Source: Novosphingobium sp. PhB57
GTDB lineage: Bacteria > Pseudomonadota > Alphaproteobacteria > Sphingomonadales > Sphingomonadaceae
Reading direction: 5' to 3'
NCBI RefSeq assembly: GCF_004342985.1
Contig: NZ_SMBO01000014.1
Coordinates: 1-64,000 of the forward strand
DNA: 64,000 bases
Below are positions 7,538 to 16,444 of this stretch, piece by piece. The notes beneath the pieces are model-generated. The model did not search any database, was not told the DNA's origin, and was given only the letters and a program-made list of their open reading frames with translations. The first letter of the stretch is position 1. Every line of letters begins with the position of its first letter. The position numbers were made by a program, and so were the translations under genes.

Positions 7538-7626
7538 CGATACCCCCGTCGATAAGTGAAGGGGCGTATCGATATGGGCATGCCATTAAGAAACCAATGA
7601 ATTTTTTGAGTTGCCGGTGGCACGGC

Positions 7627-10600
7627 TCAATGAAAGTCCCGTGAGCGGGGGAGGACCCGCACGTTGCGCGGGTGCTGCGGGCGGACGAATTCGTCGGCGC
7701 GGGATAGCTGGGGCTCGGCCTCGTGCACTTCCGAGAGGCGTTTCAGCTCGGGCGTACGGTCATGGATGCTCTGGGCCATGACATGGATGACGCCTTCGGG
7801 GCTGTGCTGGATCAGACCTTCCACCAGCATCAGCCGCGCGGCCATGACCGGGCGGCGGTAGGTTTCGAACAGCCGGGCCCAGATCACCACGTTGGCGATG
7901 CCGCCTTCGTCCTCCAGCGTGACGAAAATGGCATTGCCCTTGCCCGGGCGCTGACGAACCAGCACCACGCCGGCGACTTTCACGCGCTTTCCGTTTCGGG
8001 TCTTCGCCAGGTCCGCGCAGCGCAGCACGCCTTCCGCCGCGAAGACCGGGCGCAGGAACGACATCGGATGGGCTTTCAACGAGAGCCGGGTGGTCTGGTA
8101 ATCGGCGGCGACTTCCTCTGAGAGCGGCATGGTGGGCAGGGCGGCATGGGGTTCCTCTCCCAGTTCGCGGGCGCGGGCGGCGGCGAAGAGGGGAAGTTCG
8201 CCGGTTGGCGTGCGGCGTGCTTCCCAAAGGCCCTCGCGGCGGTCCAGACCGATCGAATGCAGGGCATCGGCATCGGCCAGGAGGTTGAGCGCCCGCTGGG
8301 GCAGGCTGGCGCGCCGGGCGAGATCTTCGAGGTTGGTGTAAGGGCGGTGGGCCTTGATCTGCTCCGCCCAGTTCTCGCGAAAGCCGCTGATCTGGCGCAG
8401 GCCGAGCCGGAGGGCGAGTGCGCCTTTCGCTTTGGGTTCCAGGGTGCAGTCCCACTCGCTGTGGTTGGCATCGATGGTGCGCACTTCCACGCCATGCTCC
8501 TGCGCGCAGCGGACGATCTGGGCCGGGGCGTAGAAGCCCATGGGCTGCGAATTGAGCAGGGCGGCGGCGAAGACCTCGGGGTAGTGGTGTTTGATATAGG
8601 CCGAGACCCAGACCAGCCGCGCGAAGGCGAGGGCATGGCTTTCCGGGAAGCCGTAGCTGCCGAAGCCCTTGATCTGCTGGAAGCAGCGCTCGGCGAAGTC
8701 CTTCTCGTACCCACGGGCCACCATGCCGTTCACCATCTTGCTGTGCAGGGAGCCGATCGTGCCGACATTGCGAAAGGTCGCCATGGCGCGGCGGAGCTGG
8801 TTGGCTTCGGCATCGGAGAAGTTCGCGGCGGTGATCGCCAGCCGCATCGCCTGCTCCTGGAACAGGGGGACGCCGAGAGTCTCGCCGAGGACACCGCGCA
8901 ATTCGTCGCGATCGTGGGGAGGAGCCGGAGAAGGGTAGATGACGTCCTCGATCTTTTGTCGGCGCCGCAGATAGGGATGGACCATGTCCCCCTCGATCGG
9001 GCCGGGGCGCACGATGGCGACCTGAATGACCAGGTCGTAGAACCTCTCAGGTCTCAGGCGGGGCAGCATGTTCATCTGCGCGCGGCTCTCCACCTGAAAG
9101 ACGCCGATACTGTCGCCCTTCTGGAGCATCTCGTAGACGGCTTTGACGTGGGGAGGGTTGCTCCGGTGATCTTCCTCGTCGCCCGGCACGGAACTGAGCT
9201 GGTACTGGCGGCCGATGTGCGTCTCGATCATGGCGAAGGCCTTGCCGATACAGGTCAGCATTCCGAGCGCCAGGATGTCGACTTTCATCAGGCCGAGCGT
9301 ATCGATGTCGTCCTTGTCCCATTCGATGAACGTGCGCTTTTCCATCGCGGCATTGTGGATCGGCACGGTTTCGTCGAGCCGGTCCTGAGTCAGCACGAAA
9401 CCGCCGACATGCTGGGAGAGATGGCGGGGGAAGTTCAGGATCGTCCCGGTGAAGTGATTGACCCGCGCGATCGTGGGATTGTCGGGATCGAGGCCGGCTT
9501 CGATGCAGCGGTTGCGGTCGTATTCCGAGGCGTAGCTGCCCCATACCGTGCTGGCGAGCCGGGCGGTGACGTCCTCGCTGAGCCCCAGCGCCTTGCCGAC
9601 ATCGCGGGCGGCGCTGCGCGAGCGGTAGTGAATCACCGTGGCGGCGATTCCCGCGCGCTCGCGGCCGTAGCGGCTGTAGATATATTGCATCACTTCCTCG
9701 CGCCGCTCGTGCTCGAAGTCGACGTCGATGTCGGGCGGTTCCTTGCGCTCGGTGGAGATGAAGCGGGAAAACAGCAGGTTGTGCTTCATCGGATCGACGG
9801 CGGTGACGCCGAGGACGAAGCAGACCGCCGAATTGGCCGCCGAGCCGCGCCCCTGGCAGAGGATGCCCTGTATCTGCGCCCACTGCACGATATCGTGGAC
9901 GGTGAGGAAGTAGGCGGCGTAGGCCTGCTGACCGATGATCCCCAGTTCCTCGGTAAGCAGGCGGGTGAGCTTTTCGGGGATGCCTTGCGGGTGGAGGTCG
10001 CTGGCGCGGCTCCAGACCAGTTCCTCCAGCCAGCCTTGCGGGGTGTAGCCGTAGGGGACCGGCTCGTGGGGGTAGGTGTAGCTCAGGTCTTCGAGCTTGA
10101 AGACGATGCCGCCCATGAAGTCTGCGGTGGCGGCGATCGCCTCGGGAGCGGCGGCGAAGAGGCGGGCCATTTCGGCTGCGGGCTTCAAGTGCCGCTCGGC
10201 ATTGGCGGTGAGCCGGCGGCCGGCGGCCTGTACCGTGGTCTTCTCGCGGATCGCCGTCATGACGTCGTGCAGGGGGCGGGATTCCGGCCCATCGTAGAGA
10301 GCGTCGTTGATCGCGATCAGCGGCACGCCGGCCAGGGCCGCCTGTTCGCGCAAGGCCGCCAGCCGGCGCGCGTCGCGGCCCTGCCGCAGCATCGCCGCGC
10401 CCAGCCAGACCTTGCCGGGCGCGGCCTGCGCCAATTGGCGCAACAGGGCGTCGGAAGCGGGGGTGGCGACGATGAGCTGCATGTCCTCCAGGAATTCCAG
10501 CAGGTCGCCCAGGCGCAGTTCGCAGTTGCCCTTGGTCGTGCGCAAGTTGCCGGTGGTGAGCAGGCGGGTCAGGCGGCCCCAGCCGTATCGCGTGGTCGGA

Positions 10601-10887
10601 TAGGCGAGGATCTCGGGCGTATCGTCGGCAAAGACCAGCCGCGCGCCGACCAGAAGACGAAAAGGGGGCAGGGTGACGCCTTCGGCTTCCATCTCCTCCC
10701 CGAACCTGCGCAGCGCGGCGAGAGCGCGGGCGACTCCGGATACGGTGTTGCGGTCCGCTATGCCGATTCCGGGGTGGCCGAGCGCCTGCGCCCGCAGCGC
10801 CATTTCCCCCGGCGTGCTGGCGCCGCGCAGGAAGGAATAGGCGGTCGTCGTCGCGAACTCGACATAGGGCGGCGTTTCGAGGCTCAT
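7627..10887 (-). CDS. dnaE2: Error-prone DNA polymerase III alpha subunit DnaE2 / ImuC (1086 aa)
   Basis: Starts at the ATG at 10887, overlapping the imuB stop by four bases (ATGA). An N-terminal PHP domain begins YVEFATTTAYSFLRGAS. The polymerase core has GRGSAANS (347-354) and the catalytic PDIDVDF (385-391). A C-terminal OB domain is present (KVAGVVLVRQRPGKG). Length matches the DnaE2 family rather than replicative DnaE1. With ImuA and ImuB it performs damage-induced translesion synthesis at the replication fork and causes SOS mutagenesis. It is the last gene of a three-gene SOS operon. Confidence 0.95.
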   Translation of the reverse strand: MSLETPPYVEFATTTAYSFLRGASTPGEMALRAQALGHPGIGIADRNTVSGVARALAALRRFGEEMEAEGVTLPPFRLLVGARLVFADDTPEILAYPTTRYGWGRLTRLLTTGNLRTTKGNCELRLGDLLEFLEDMQLIVATPASDALLRQLAQAAPGKVWLGAAMLRQGRDARRLAALREQAALAGVPLIAINDALYDGPESRPLHDVMTAIREKTTVQAAGRRLTANAERHLKPAAEMARLFAAAPEAIAATADFMGGIVFKLEDLSYTYPHEPVPYGYTPQGWLEELVWSRASDLHPQGIPEKLTRLLTEELGIIGQQAYAAYFLTVHDIVQWAQIQGILCQGRGSAANSAVCFVLGVTAVDPMKHNLLFSRFISTERKEPPDIDVDFEHERREEVMQYIYSRYGRERAGIAATVIHYRSRSAARDVGKALGLSEDVTARLASTVWGSYASEYDRNRCIEAGLDPDNPTIARVNHFTGTILNFPRHLSQHVGGFVLTQDRLDETVPIHNAAMEKRTFIEWDKDDIDTLGLMKVDILALGMLTCIGKAFAMIETHIGRQYQLSSVPGDEEDHRSNPPHVKAVYEMLQKGDSIGVFQVESRAQMNMLPRLRPERFYDLVIQVAIVRPGPIEGDMVHPYLRRRQKIEDVIYPSPAPPHDRDELRGVLGETLGVPLFQEQAMRLAITAANFSDAEANQLRRAMATFRNVGTIGSLHSKMVNGMVARGYEKDFAERCFQQIKGFGSYGFPESHALAFARLVWVSAYIKHHYPEVFAAALLNSQPMGFYAPAQIVRCAQEHGVEVRTIDANHSEWDCTLEPKAKGALALRLGLRQISGFRENWAEQIKAHRPYTNLEDLARRASLPQRALNLLADADALHSIGLDRREGLWEARRTPTGELPLFAAARARELGEEPHAALPTMPLSEEVAADYQTTRLSLKAHPMSFLRPVFAAEGVLRCADLAKTRNGKRVKVAGVVLVRQRPGKGNAIFVTLEDEGGIANVVIWARLFETYRRPVMAARLMLVEGLIQHSPEGVIHVMAQSIHDRTPELKRLSEVHEAEPQLSRADEFVRPQHPRNVRVLPRSRDFH

Positions 10888-12380
10888 GCGAAGACGCCGT
10901 GCAGATACCAGCGCGGGTCGGCTTTCTCGCTGCCGTAGAGGCCATGGCGGAACAGCCAGAAGCGGCGGCCGTCGCTGTCCTCGATCCGGTAATAGTCGCG
11001 CGTGGGGCCGGTCGCCTCCACGGTCTTCCACCAGGGATAGGCGAGGCGTTCGGGGCCTTCCTGCCGCACCACCCGGTGCTGGCGTCCCTGCCAGCCGAAC
11101 CGGCGCGGGGGACCATCAGGCACTTCGGCCAGCACGGTGACGGGCTGGGGCGGATCGAACAGGAACAGCGGGCGCAAGGGCGGCTCGCCTGCTTCCGGCT
11201 GGGGCCAGGACTGCGGAATCGATGCGGGAGGCACGAGGCGGTCGGCATATTCCGGCAAGTGCTCGTCGCGCGGGGCGAAGCGGTGGACGCATTCGGCGCC
11301 GAAGCGCACTTGCAGCCGGTCCAGCAGGGGGGCGAGGTCGGGCTTGCCGGAATTCTCCTCGTCCAGCCGGTCCTGCCCTTCGGAGACGTCTTCGTGCAGG
11401 GGCACGGCCAGGCGCAGCAGGTCGTAGCCGAAGCCCGGGTCGAGCGGATCCGCGAGCGATTCGATGCGTTCGCGAAACAGGCGGACGACATCGGCGGGTT
11501 CGCGCAAGGGCAGGCCGCTGTCCACGGCGAGCCGGGCGACATGGCCATCGGTGCGGAACAGCGAGACTTCGTAGCGTCGGCCGCCCCGGCCGCGGGCGAC
11601 CAGCATGTCCCGCGCCTGCCCCGCCAGCCATTCGATCACGCCGAGGAGGGGCTTCACGGTCGCCATCGGTTCGGCGAAGCGCTGCTCCACCCAGATCGGC
11701 GGCAGGGTGCGATGCGGGGTGATGCGCCGGTCCTGCTCCTCCAGCAGGTGGGCGAGGGCGATCGACATCGCCTTGCCGAAGCGAGCGGCGAGGGGCGCGC
11801 GGGGGCGATCCGCAAGCTGGCCCAGGGTGCGCAGCCCGGCGCGCTTCAGCGCGAGGTGGGCATCGTCTCCCAGGCCGAGTGCGGCCACCGGCAGTTCGCG
11901 CAAGGTGCTCTTGCCGAAGCGGGCAAGGGCAAGGGCGGCATCCGGCGTTCCGGCACAGGCCGCCAGCGCCCGGAACCCCCGTCGCGCGAGCCGGGTGACG
12001 AGATCGCCCCGCACGGCGTCTTCATCCATCCCCAGGCTGTCGAAGCAGCCGGTGAGGTCCAGCACCAGCGCGTCGTCGCGATCGGGGGCCACCATCGGAG
12101 TATAGCGTTCGCAGGATTCGACGATGCGCAGCAGCAGGGCATGGTCCGCTGCAGGCCGGTGTTCGAGAGCAGGCAGGTCCGGCTCCAGCGCGCGCGCATC
12201 GGCCAGCATCATGCCGGCCGAGAGGCCCAGCGCCAGCGCCGCGGGAGACAGCGCCATGATGCGCTGCGCCCCGCGTTGCTTCGCGATCAGGGCGAAAGCC
12301 GCGTCAGGCGGCGCTGCGCCTTCCCGCATCGCCCGTTCGGACGGCAGGAAGGGAAAGGTGACCGCCAGATAGCGGCGCAT
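10884..12380 (-). CDS. imuB: ImuB, Y-family polymerase-like mutagenesis protein (498 aa)
   Basis: The ATG at 12380 gives the family's usual N-terminus (MRRYLAVTFPF); a GTG at 12416 is possible. The fold is Y-family polymerase, but the first acidic metal site (DxD) is replaced by AVTFPFL. The second catalytic segment reads LDLTGCFDSLG instead of the S-x-D-E type. This matches known ImuB proteins, which are catalytically dead and act as the hub linking DnaE2, ImuA and the beta clamp. It overlaps the 3' end of imuA by 77 bases and the start of dnaE2 by four. Confidence 0.92.
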   Translation of the reverse strand: MRRYLAVTFPFLPSERAMREGAAPPDAAFALIAKQRGAQRIMALSPAALALGLSAGMMLADARALEPDLPALEHRPAADHALLLRIVESCERYTPMVAPDRDDALVLDLTGCFDSLGMDEDAVRGDLVTRLARRGFRALAACAGTPDAALALARFGKSTLRELPVAALGLGDDAHLALKRAGLRTLGQLADRPRAPLAARFGKAMSIALAHLLEEQDRRITPHRTLPPIWVEQRFAEPMATVKPLLGVIEWLAGQARDMLVARGRGGRRYEVSLFRTDGHVARLAVDSGLPLREPADVVRLFRERIESLADPLDPGFGYDLLRLAVPLHEDVSEGQDRLDEENSGKPDLAPLLDRLQVRFGAECVHRFAPRDEHLPEYADRLVPPASIPQSWPQPEAGEPPLRPLFLFDPPQPVTVLAEVPDGPPRRFGWQGRQHRVVRQEGPERLAYPWWKTVEATGPTRDYYRIEDSDGRRFWLFRHGLYGSEKADPRWYLHGVFA

Positions 12381-13062
12381 GGCCAAGCATGGGCTTACGG
12401 AAGGTGCCTTGCTCACGATTCCATTCCAGTTGCAGGTTGAGACCCTCCCGCCCGCCGCGCCGGCGCAGCAGGGTCACGTCGAACACCGGATCTCCCGGCG
12501 CATTGGCAGGCAAGGGAACCGACGGTGCGCTGGTCACCTGCCAGCGGGTGTGGGCGGCGCTGGGCGTGGGCTGGGCGCCGCTGCGCACGATCATGACCAT
12601 GGTGCCGCTTTGCTCCGCCGCCAGCGCCAGCCGCCGCGAGGCGGTAAGGTCGAAGGCCGGGGCGCGGCCGTCCATTTCCATCACCACGGCCGCTGCCCCG
12701 CCATGCCGCACCGAATCCACGCCTGCGCGCAACAGGCTCTGGAGATCGGGCAGGCGCAGCAGCACCATGGCGGCCGGGTCTATGCCCAGTTCGGCAAGGC
12801 CGGGGGCATAAGGGCGCGAGCGGGCCTGCTTGCCCCCGCCCTTTCCATTAACTTTGCCCAGCCGCAGCCAGAGCAGAGGTTCCCGCGCCTTGCGCGCCTG
12901 CACCGCGCAAAGCAGCGCCAGCGCCAGGGCGGCCCCGCCGTCCTGCTCGGTCGCGGCATAGAATTCATGAACGCCGTCCTGCTGCAAAGGCGACTCGGGC
13001 CAGCCGTCAGGAGACGCCTGAGCGAGGTTTGCTGCCAGTTGGAGGCGACTCGAATCGAACAT
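12304..13062 (-). CDS. imuA: ImuA, RecA-like SOS mutagenesis protein (252 aa)
   Basis: First gene of the imuA-imuB-dnaE2 operon. It is a RecA/SulA-type protein with the conserved opening HEFYA and repeated Ala/Leu-rich strands; no canonical Walker A Lys loop is evident, as is usual for ImuA. The ATG at 13062 lies three bases from the LexA box, so the ribosome binding site AAAAGGA is inside the operator. ImuA is thought to modulate RecA or the fork during translesion synthesis. The C-terminal 25 codons overlap imuB in another frame. Confidence 0.88.
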   Translation of the reverse strand: MFDSSRLQLAANLAQASPDGWPESPLQQDGVHEFYAATEQDGGAALALALLCAVQARKAREPLLWLRLGKVNGKGGGKQARSRPYAPGLAELGIDPAAMVLLRLPDLQSLLRAGVDSVRHGGAAAVVMEMDGRAPAFDLTASRRLALAAEQSGTMVMIVRSGAQPTPSAAHTRWQVTSAPSVPLPANAPGDPVFDVTLLRRRGGREGLNLQLEWNREQGTFRKPMLGHAPLSGGHLSLPAVRTGDAGRRSAA

Positions 13063-13064
13063 AT

Positions 13065-13079
13065 GTTCCTTTTATGTTC
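13065..13079 (-). promoter_or_regulatory. LexA (SOS) box of the imuA operon
   Basis: GTTC at 13065-13068, seven bases, then GTTC at 13076-13079 is an exact match to the alphaproteobacterial LexA consensus GTTC-N7-GTTC. It ends three bases before the imuA start codon, so bound LexA would cover both the transcription start region and the ribosome binding site. Confidence 0.88.
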
Positions 13080-13339
13080 TATTCCTGTCCTGCGCAATCG
13101 AGTCTGGAAATGAGGGTGCAATCGGCTGTGGGCACTGGCCTGTCTCCCGATCCTGCCGGCGAGTTTCGTCGCACACTCCGATCCGCCGGCACCATGGCGT
13201 TGAACCCGCCGCCAGCGGCGCAGAACGCAGGGCGAAAAGCTTTCGGGCATCGTTCGCCAAGTCATCGCAAGGCATTCCGCCTAGGGTTTGGGCATCGCCC
13301 ACCTTACGGCCCCTACCCTCAAAGAAGGACTCACGAAGC

Positions 13340-14434
13340 ATGGCCAGTTCCGCTCCCGCGCCGCTGGAAGCCGTTCCGCCTGTCACCACTGCCGCTGCCT
13401 GGCGGGGAGACCGGCTTTCCGAGACCGACGCGTGGATCTACAGGCTGTCCGACGAACAGGTGCTGGAGCTGGAGACGCTCGGTGCCCGCTTCATGGCCGA
13501 CGACCCGGACCTGCGCACGGTCACCGCCGAGGAATATCCGCTGGTAGCCTGCGCCGATGCGGTGAAGTCATGGGGCGAGGATGTCGATTACGGCCGCGGC
13601 TTCGTGCTGGTGCGGGGCTTGCGGACCCAGCTCTATTCGGACGTTCTTTCCAACGCGATCTACTACGTGCTCGGCCTGCACATGGGCGATCCGATCCGCC
13701 AGAACGAGATGGGCGACCTGATCGACCACGTCTATGCCACCAGCGACAAGACCATGGACGATCCCACCGCGCTCTCCTCCAAGGTGCGGGACAAGCTGGT
13801 CTATCACTCCGACAGCTCGGACATCGTCGCGCTGATGTGCCTGCGCCCGGCCAAGGAGGGCGGCCTGTCCTGCCTCGTCTCCGGCGCGGAGATCTACAAC
13901 GAGATCCTGCGCCGCCGCCCCGATCTGGCGCCGCTGCTGCTGGAACCCTTCCACTGGGACTGGCGCCGGCAGGACCACAATGCGCCGGCGGATACGTATA
14001 CTTCGCCGATCGTCAGCCTGGTGGACGGGGTGTTCTCGATGTACGCGGGCTCGCTCTACATCCTCACCGCGCAGGAATATGAAGGCGTGCCCAGGCTGAC
14101 GCCGGAGCAGATCGCGGTGCTCGAACTCTTCGACACGATCACCTACGAAGAGGGCATGGCCATCGAGATGGATTTCCGCCCCGGCGACATCCAGTGGCTC
14201 TCCAATTACGCCGCGCTCCATGCCCGCACCACGTTCTGGGACTGGCCCGAGCCGCAGCGCAAGCGCCACCTCCTGCGGTTGTGGCTGAGCCGCGATGCCG
14301 GGCGCCCGGTGGTGGAGGGCTTCGGCAAGAACGGCGTTGTGCAGGTTCGCCAGGCCCCGCGCGACGGGCAGGCGGAGCATCCCGATGCGCATTTCGACGT
14401 GTTCTCGGTATCGGTGCCGCGCCTGATGGGCTGA
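13340..14434 (+). CDS. TauD/TfdA-like 2-oxoglutarate Fe(II) dioxygenase (364 aa)
   Basis: The iron-binding facial triad is visible as His156-x-Asp158 (YHSDSSD) and His294 (ALHARTTF), with Arg313 (HLLRLWL) to bind 2-oxoglutarate. The protein is about 80 residues longer than classical TauD, with an N-terminal extension and a large insert between the triad residues. This is typical of the TauD-like oxygenases found in actinobacteria and sphingomonads with unknown substrates. It is a single plus-strand gene, separated by 260 bases without features from the SOS operon and closed by a strong terminator. The substrate cannot be predicted from sequence. Confidence 0.85.
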   Translation: MASSAPAPLEAVPPVTTAAAWRGDRLSETDAWIYRLSDEQVLELETLGARFMADDPDLRTVTAEEYPLVACADAVKSWGEDVDYGRGFVLVRGLRTQLYSDVLSNAIYYVLGLHMGDPIRQNEMGDLIDHVYATSDKTMDDPTALSSKVRDKLVYHSDSSDIVALMCLRPAKEGGLSCLVSGAEIYNEILRRRPDLAPLLLEPFHWDWRRQDHNAPADTYTSPIVSLVDGVFSMYAGSLYILTAQEYEGVPRLTPEQIAVLELFDTITYEEGMAIEMDFRPGDIQWLSNYAALHARTTFWDWPEPQRKRHLLRLWLSRDAGRPVVEGFGKNGVVQVRQAPRDGQAEHPDAHFDVFSVSVPRLMG

Positions 14435-14452
14435 GGGGCCGCGTGCGCAGAC

Positions 14453-14486
14453 AAAGAGGGCCGGAAGTTTCCTTCCGGCCCTCTTT
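14453..14486. terminator. Bidirectional intrinsic terminator
   Basis: A 15-bp perfect stem (14453-14467 with 14472-14486) with a TTTC loop has an A-tract on the left and a T-tract on the right. It serves both the oxygenase gene and the convergent fabI. Confidence 0.95.
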
Positions 14487-14521
14487 TTGTTGTCCTGAGT
14501 GTGCCGATCAGCGGAGGCCGA

Positions 14522-15325
14522 TCAGCTCAGGGCGATGTCCGGAGCGTCTTCCTGCTTCATGCCGACGACGTGGTAGCCCGCGTCCACATGATGCGTCTCG
14601 CCGGTCACGCCCGAGGAGAGGTCGGAAAGGAAGTAGAGGCCCGAGCCGCCCACGTCCTCGATCGTGACGTTGCGGCGCAGCGGCGAGTTCAGCTCGTTCC
14701 ACTTGAGGATATAGCGGAAGTCGCCGATGCCGCTGGCGGCCAGCGTCTTGATCGGGCCGGCCGAGATCGCGTTGACGCGGATGTTCTGCGGGCCCAGGTC
14801 GTTGGCGAGGTACTTCACCGAGGCTTCCAGTGCCGCCTTGGCCACGCCCATGACGTTGTAGTGCGGCACGACCTTTTCGGCGCCGTAATAGGTCAGCGTC
14901 AGGATCGAGCCGCCTTCGGGCATCATCTGCATCGCACGCTTGGTCACCGAGACCAGGCTGTAGGCCGAGATGTTCATCGTCATCAGGAAGTTTTCGAGGC
15001 TGGTGTCGACATACTTGCCGCGCAGCTCGTTCTTGTCCGAGAAGCCGATGGCGTGGACGACGAAGTTGATCGTCGGCCAGCGTTCCGCCAGCGTTTCGAA
15101 GGCGGTGTCGAGGGCTGCCATGTCCGAAACGTCGCAATCGATGAGGAAATCGCTGCCCAGGCTCTCGGCCAGCGGCTTCACGCGCTTGGCCAGCGCTTCG
15201 CCCTGATAGGAGAAGGCCAGCTCGGCACCCTGTTCGTGCAGTCTCTTCGCGATGCCCCAGGCCAGGGACTTGTCGTTGGCAAGGCCCATGATCAGGCCGC
15301 GTTTACCCTGCATCAGACCGGTCAT
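14522..15325 (-). CDS. fabI: Enoyl-[acyl-carrier-protein] reductase (NADH) FabI (267 aa)
   Basis: Short-chain dehydrogenase fold with the FabI-specific N-terminal GLANDKSLAWGIA NADH-binding segment. The active site is Tyr147, Tyr156 and Lys163 (YYGAEKVVPHYNVMGVAK), spaced as in the Escherichia coli enzyme. It catalyses the last reduction of each fatty acid elongation cycle. The ATG overlaps the stop of the upstream BrkB-family gene by four bases, so the two are co-translated. Length is normal for the family. Confidence 0.97.
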   Translation of the reverse strand: MTGLMQGKRGLIMGLANDKSLAWGIAKRLHEQGAELAFSYQGEALAKRVKPLAESLGSDFLIDCDVSDMAALDTAFETLAERWPTINFVVHAIGFSDKNELRGKYVDTSLENFLMTMNISAYSLVSVTKRAMQMMPEGGSILTLTYYGAEKVVPHYNVMGVAKAALEASVKYLANDLGPQNIRVNAISAGPIKTLAASGIGDFRYILKWNELNSPLRRNVTIEDVGGSGLYFLSDLSSGVTGETHHVDAGYHVVGMKQEDAPDIALS

Positions 15326-16359
15326 TCGTGTTCTTCCTGTACTTCGTTGTTCTGTGCAGCGGCGCTGCTATTTCCGCCTGGCCCCCCGGCAAGCATTTCC
15401 TGCTCCTCGGGACTGACGGTAAGGGCGGCATTGAGTTCCGCGCCCGCGACCATCCCTAGTCCGACAAGCCAGAAAAAGAAAAGCGCGATCATCACTCCGG
15501 CGAGACTTCCGTACGTCAAATCGTAAGCGATGAAATTGCGCAACACTTTCGGCAGCAGCCATGCGGCCCCCAGCCACCATGCCGCGACGAACAGAGGACC
15601 GGGCCATTTCCGATAGCGGCGAGACTGGTAGCGCGAGGGCGTGAGCAGGAAAAACAGGGCGTAGAGCGAGGCGAACAGGGTGGCGGCGGTGATGCCGCGG
15701 GAAATGCCGATCTGGTAGTTGAAGGCCTTGAGGCCGGGGAAAACCGTCAGCAGCACTTCCTCGATCACTGAAATGAGCACCTGCGAAGACAGCGAGAGCA
15801 GCAGCAGCAGGACCGAGCCGAAGATCAGCCCGCTCGACGCCAGGCGGTTTCGCCAGAACTTAAGGCCCTTGTTCATGCCGTAGGCGCGGTGGAGAATATC
15901 GCGGATGGTCTCGATCAGGCTGGTCGCCGTCCACAGGCCCAGCACGCCGCCGATCCAGAGCAGCCAGCCGTGCCGCGCGGCAACGGCATCGCGGGCCACC
16001 GGGGCCAGCGCTTCGTCCACGCGCGGGGGAAGGGCGTTGAGCACCGCGTCGATCGCGCTTTCCAGCTGCCCCTGTTCGCCCAGCGCCGAATAGATGGCCG
16101 CCAGGGCGATGAAGAAGGGGAACAGCGCCACGATCGTCATGTAGGCAAAGTTGCCGGCGTGGATGAAGCCGTCTTCCCAGGTCCCGGTAAACACGCGCTT
16201 GACCACGACATAGGCGCGGCTGGAAGGATCGGGACGGGGAATCCGGTCCTGCATTTCCTGCCAGCGCATGGCCGCGCGTCGCCGGGCTTCGGGCGTTATC
16301 GCTGCCGAAGCCGGCGTTCCCGGGGCCTGCACGTCTATCGAATGGTCGATGTTCACCAC
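15322..16359 (-). CDS. YihY/BrkB family inner-membrane protein (345 aa)
   Basis: The start is GTG. Six hydrophobic helices lie between about residues 65 and 320, with the family's conserved GNFAYMTIVALFPFFIAL, GLWTATSLIETI, AYDLTYGSLAGV and FFFWL segments. A proline- and alanine-rich cytoplasmic tail precedes them and a Glu-rich tail follows. Members were once thought to be RNase BN, which is incorrect; transport of lipids or other envelope material is proposed. It is transcribed with fabI. Confidence 0.9.
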   Translation of the reverse strand: MVNIDHSIDVQAPGTPASAAITPEARRRAAMRWQEMQDRIPRPDPSSRAYVVVKRVFTGTWEDGFIHAGNFAYMTIVALFPFFIALAAIYSALGEQGQLESAIDAVLNALPPRVDEALAPVARDAVAARHGWLLWIGGVLGLWTATSLIETIRDILHRAYGMNKGLKFWRNRLASSGLIFGSVLLLLLSLSSQVLISVIEEVLLTVFPGLKAFNYQIGISRGITAATLFASLYALFFLLTPSRYQSRRYRKWPGPLFVAAWWLGAAWLLPKVLRNFIAYDLTYGSLAGVMIALFFFWLVGLGMVAGAELNAALTVSPEEQEMLAGGPGGNSSAAAQNNEVQEEHE

Positions 16360-16444
16360 GCCGAGATAGGCGCTGCAAAGAGGATATTCAAATTTCGGAA
16401 GGGGTTAGGTGGGGCGATCCGCAAAGACATCCCCGCCCGCACCC

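Noticed and set aside
8146..10938. 930-codon open frame antisense to dnaE2
   Set aside because: It is the GC-rich shadow of dnaE2; no ribosome site and the residue composition is that of a reversed frame.
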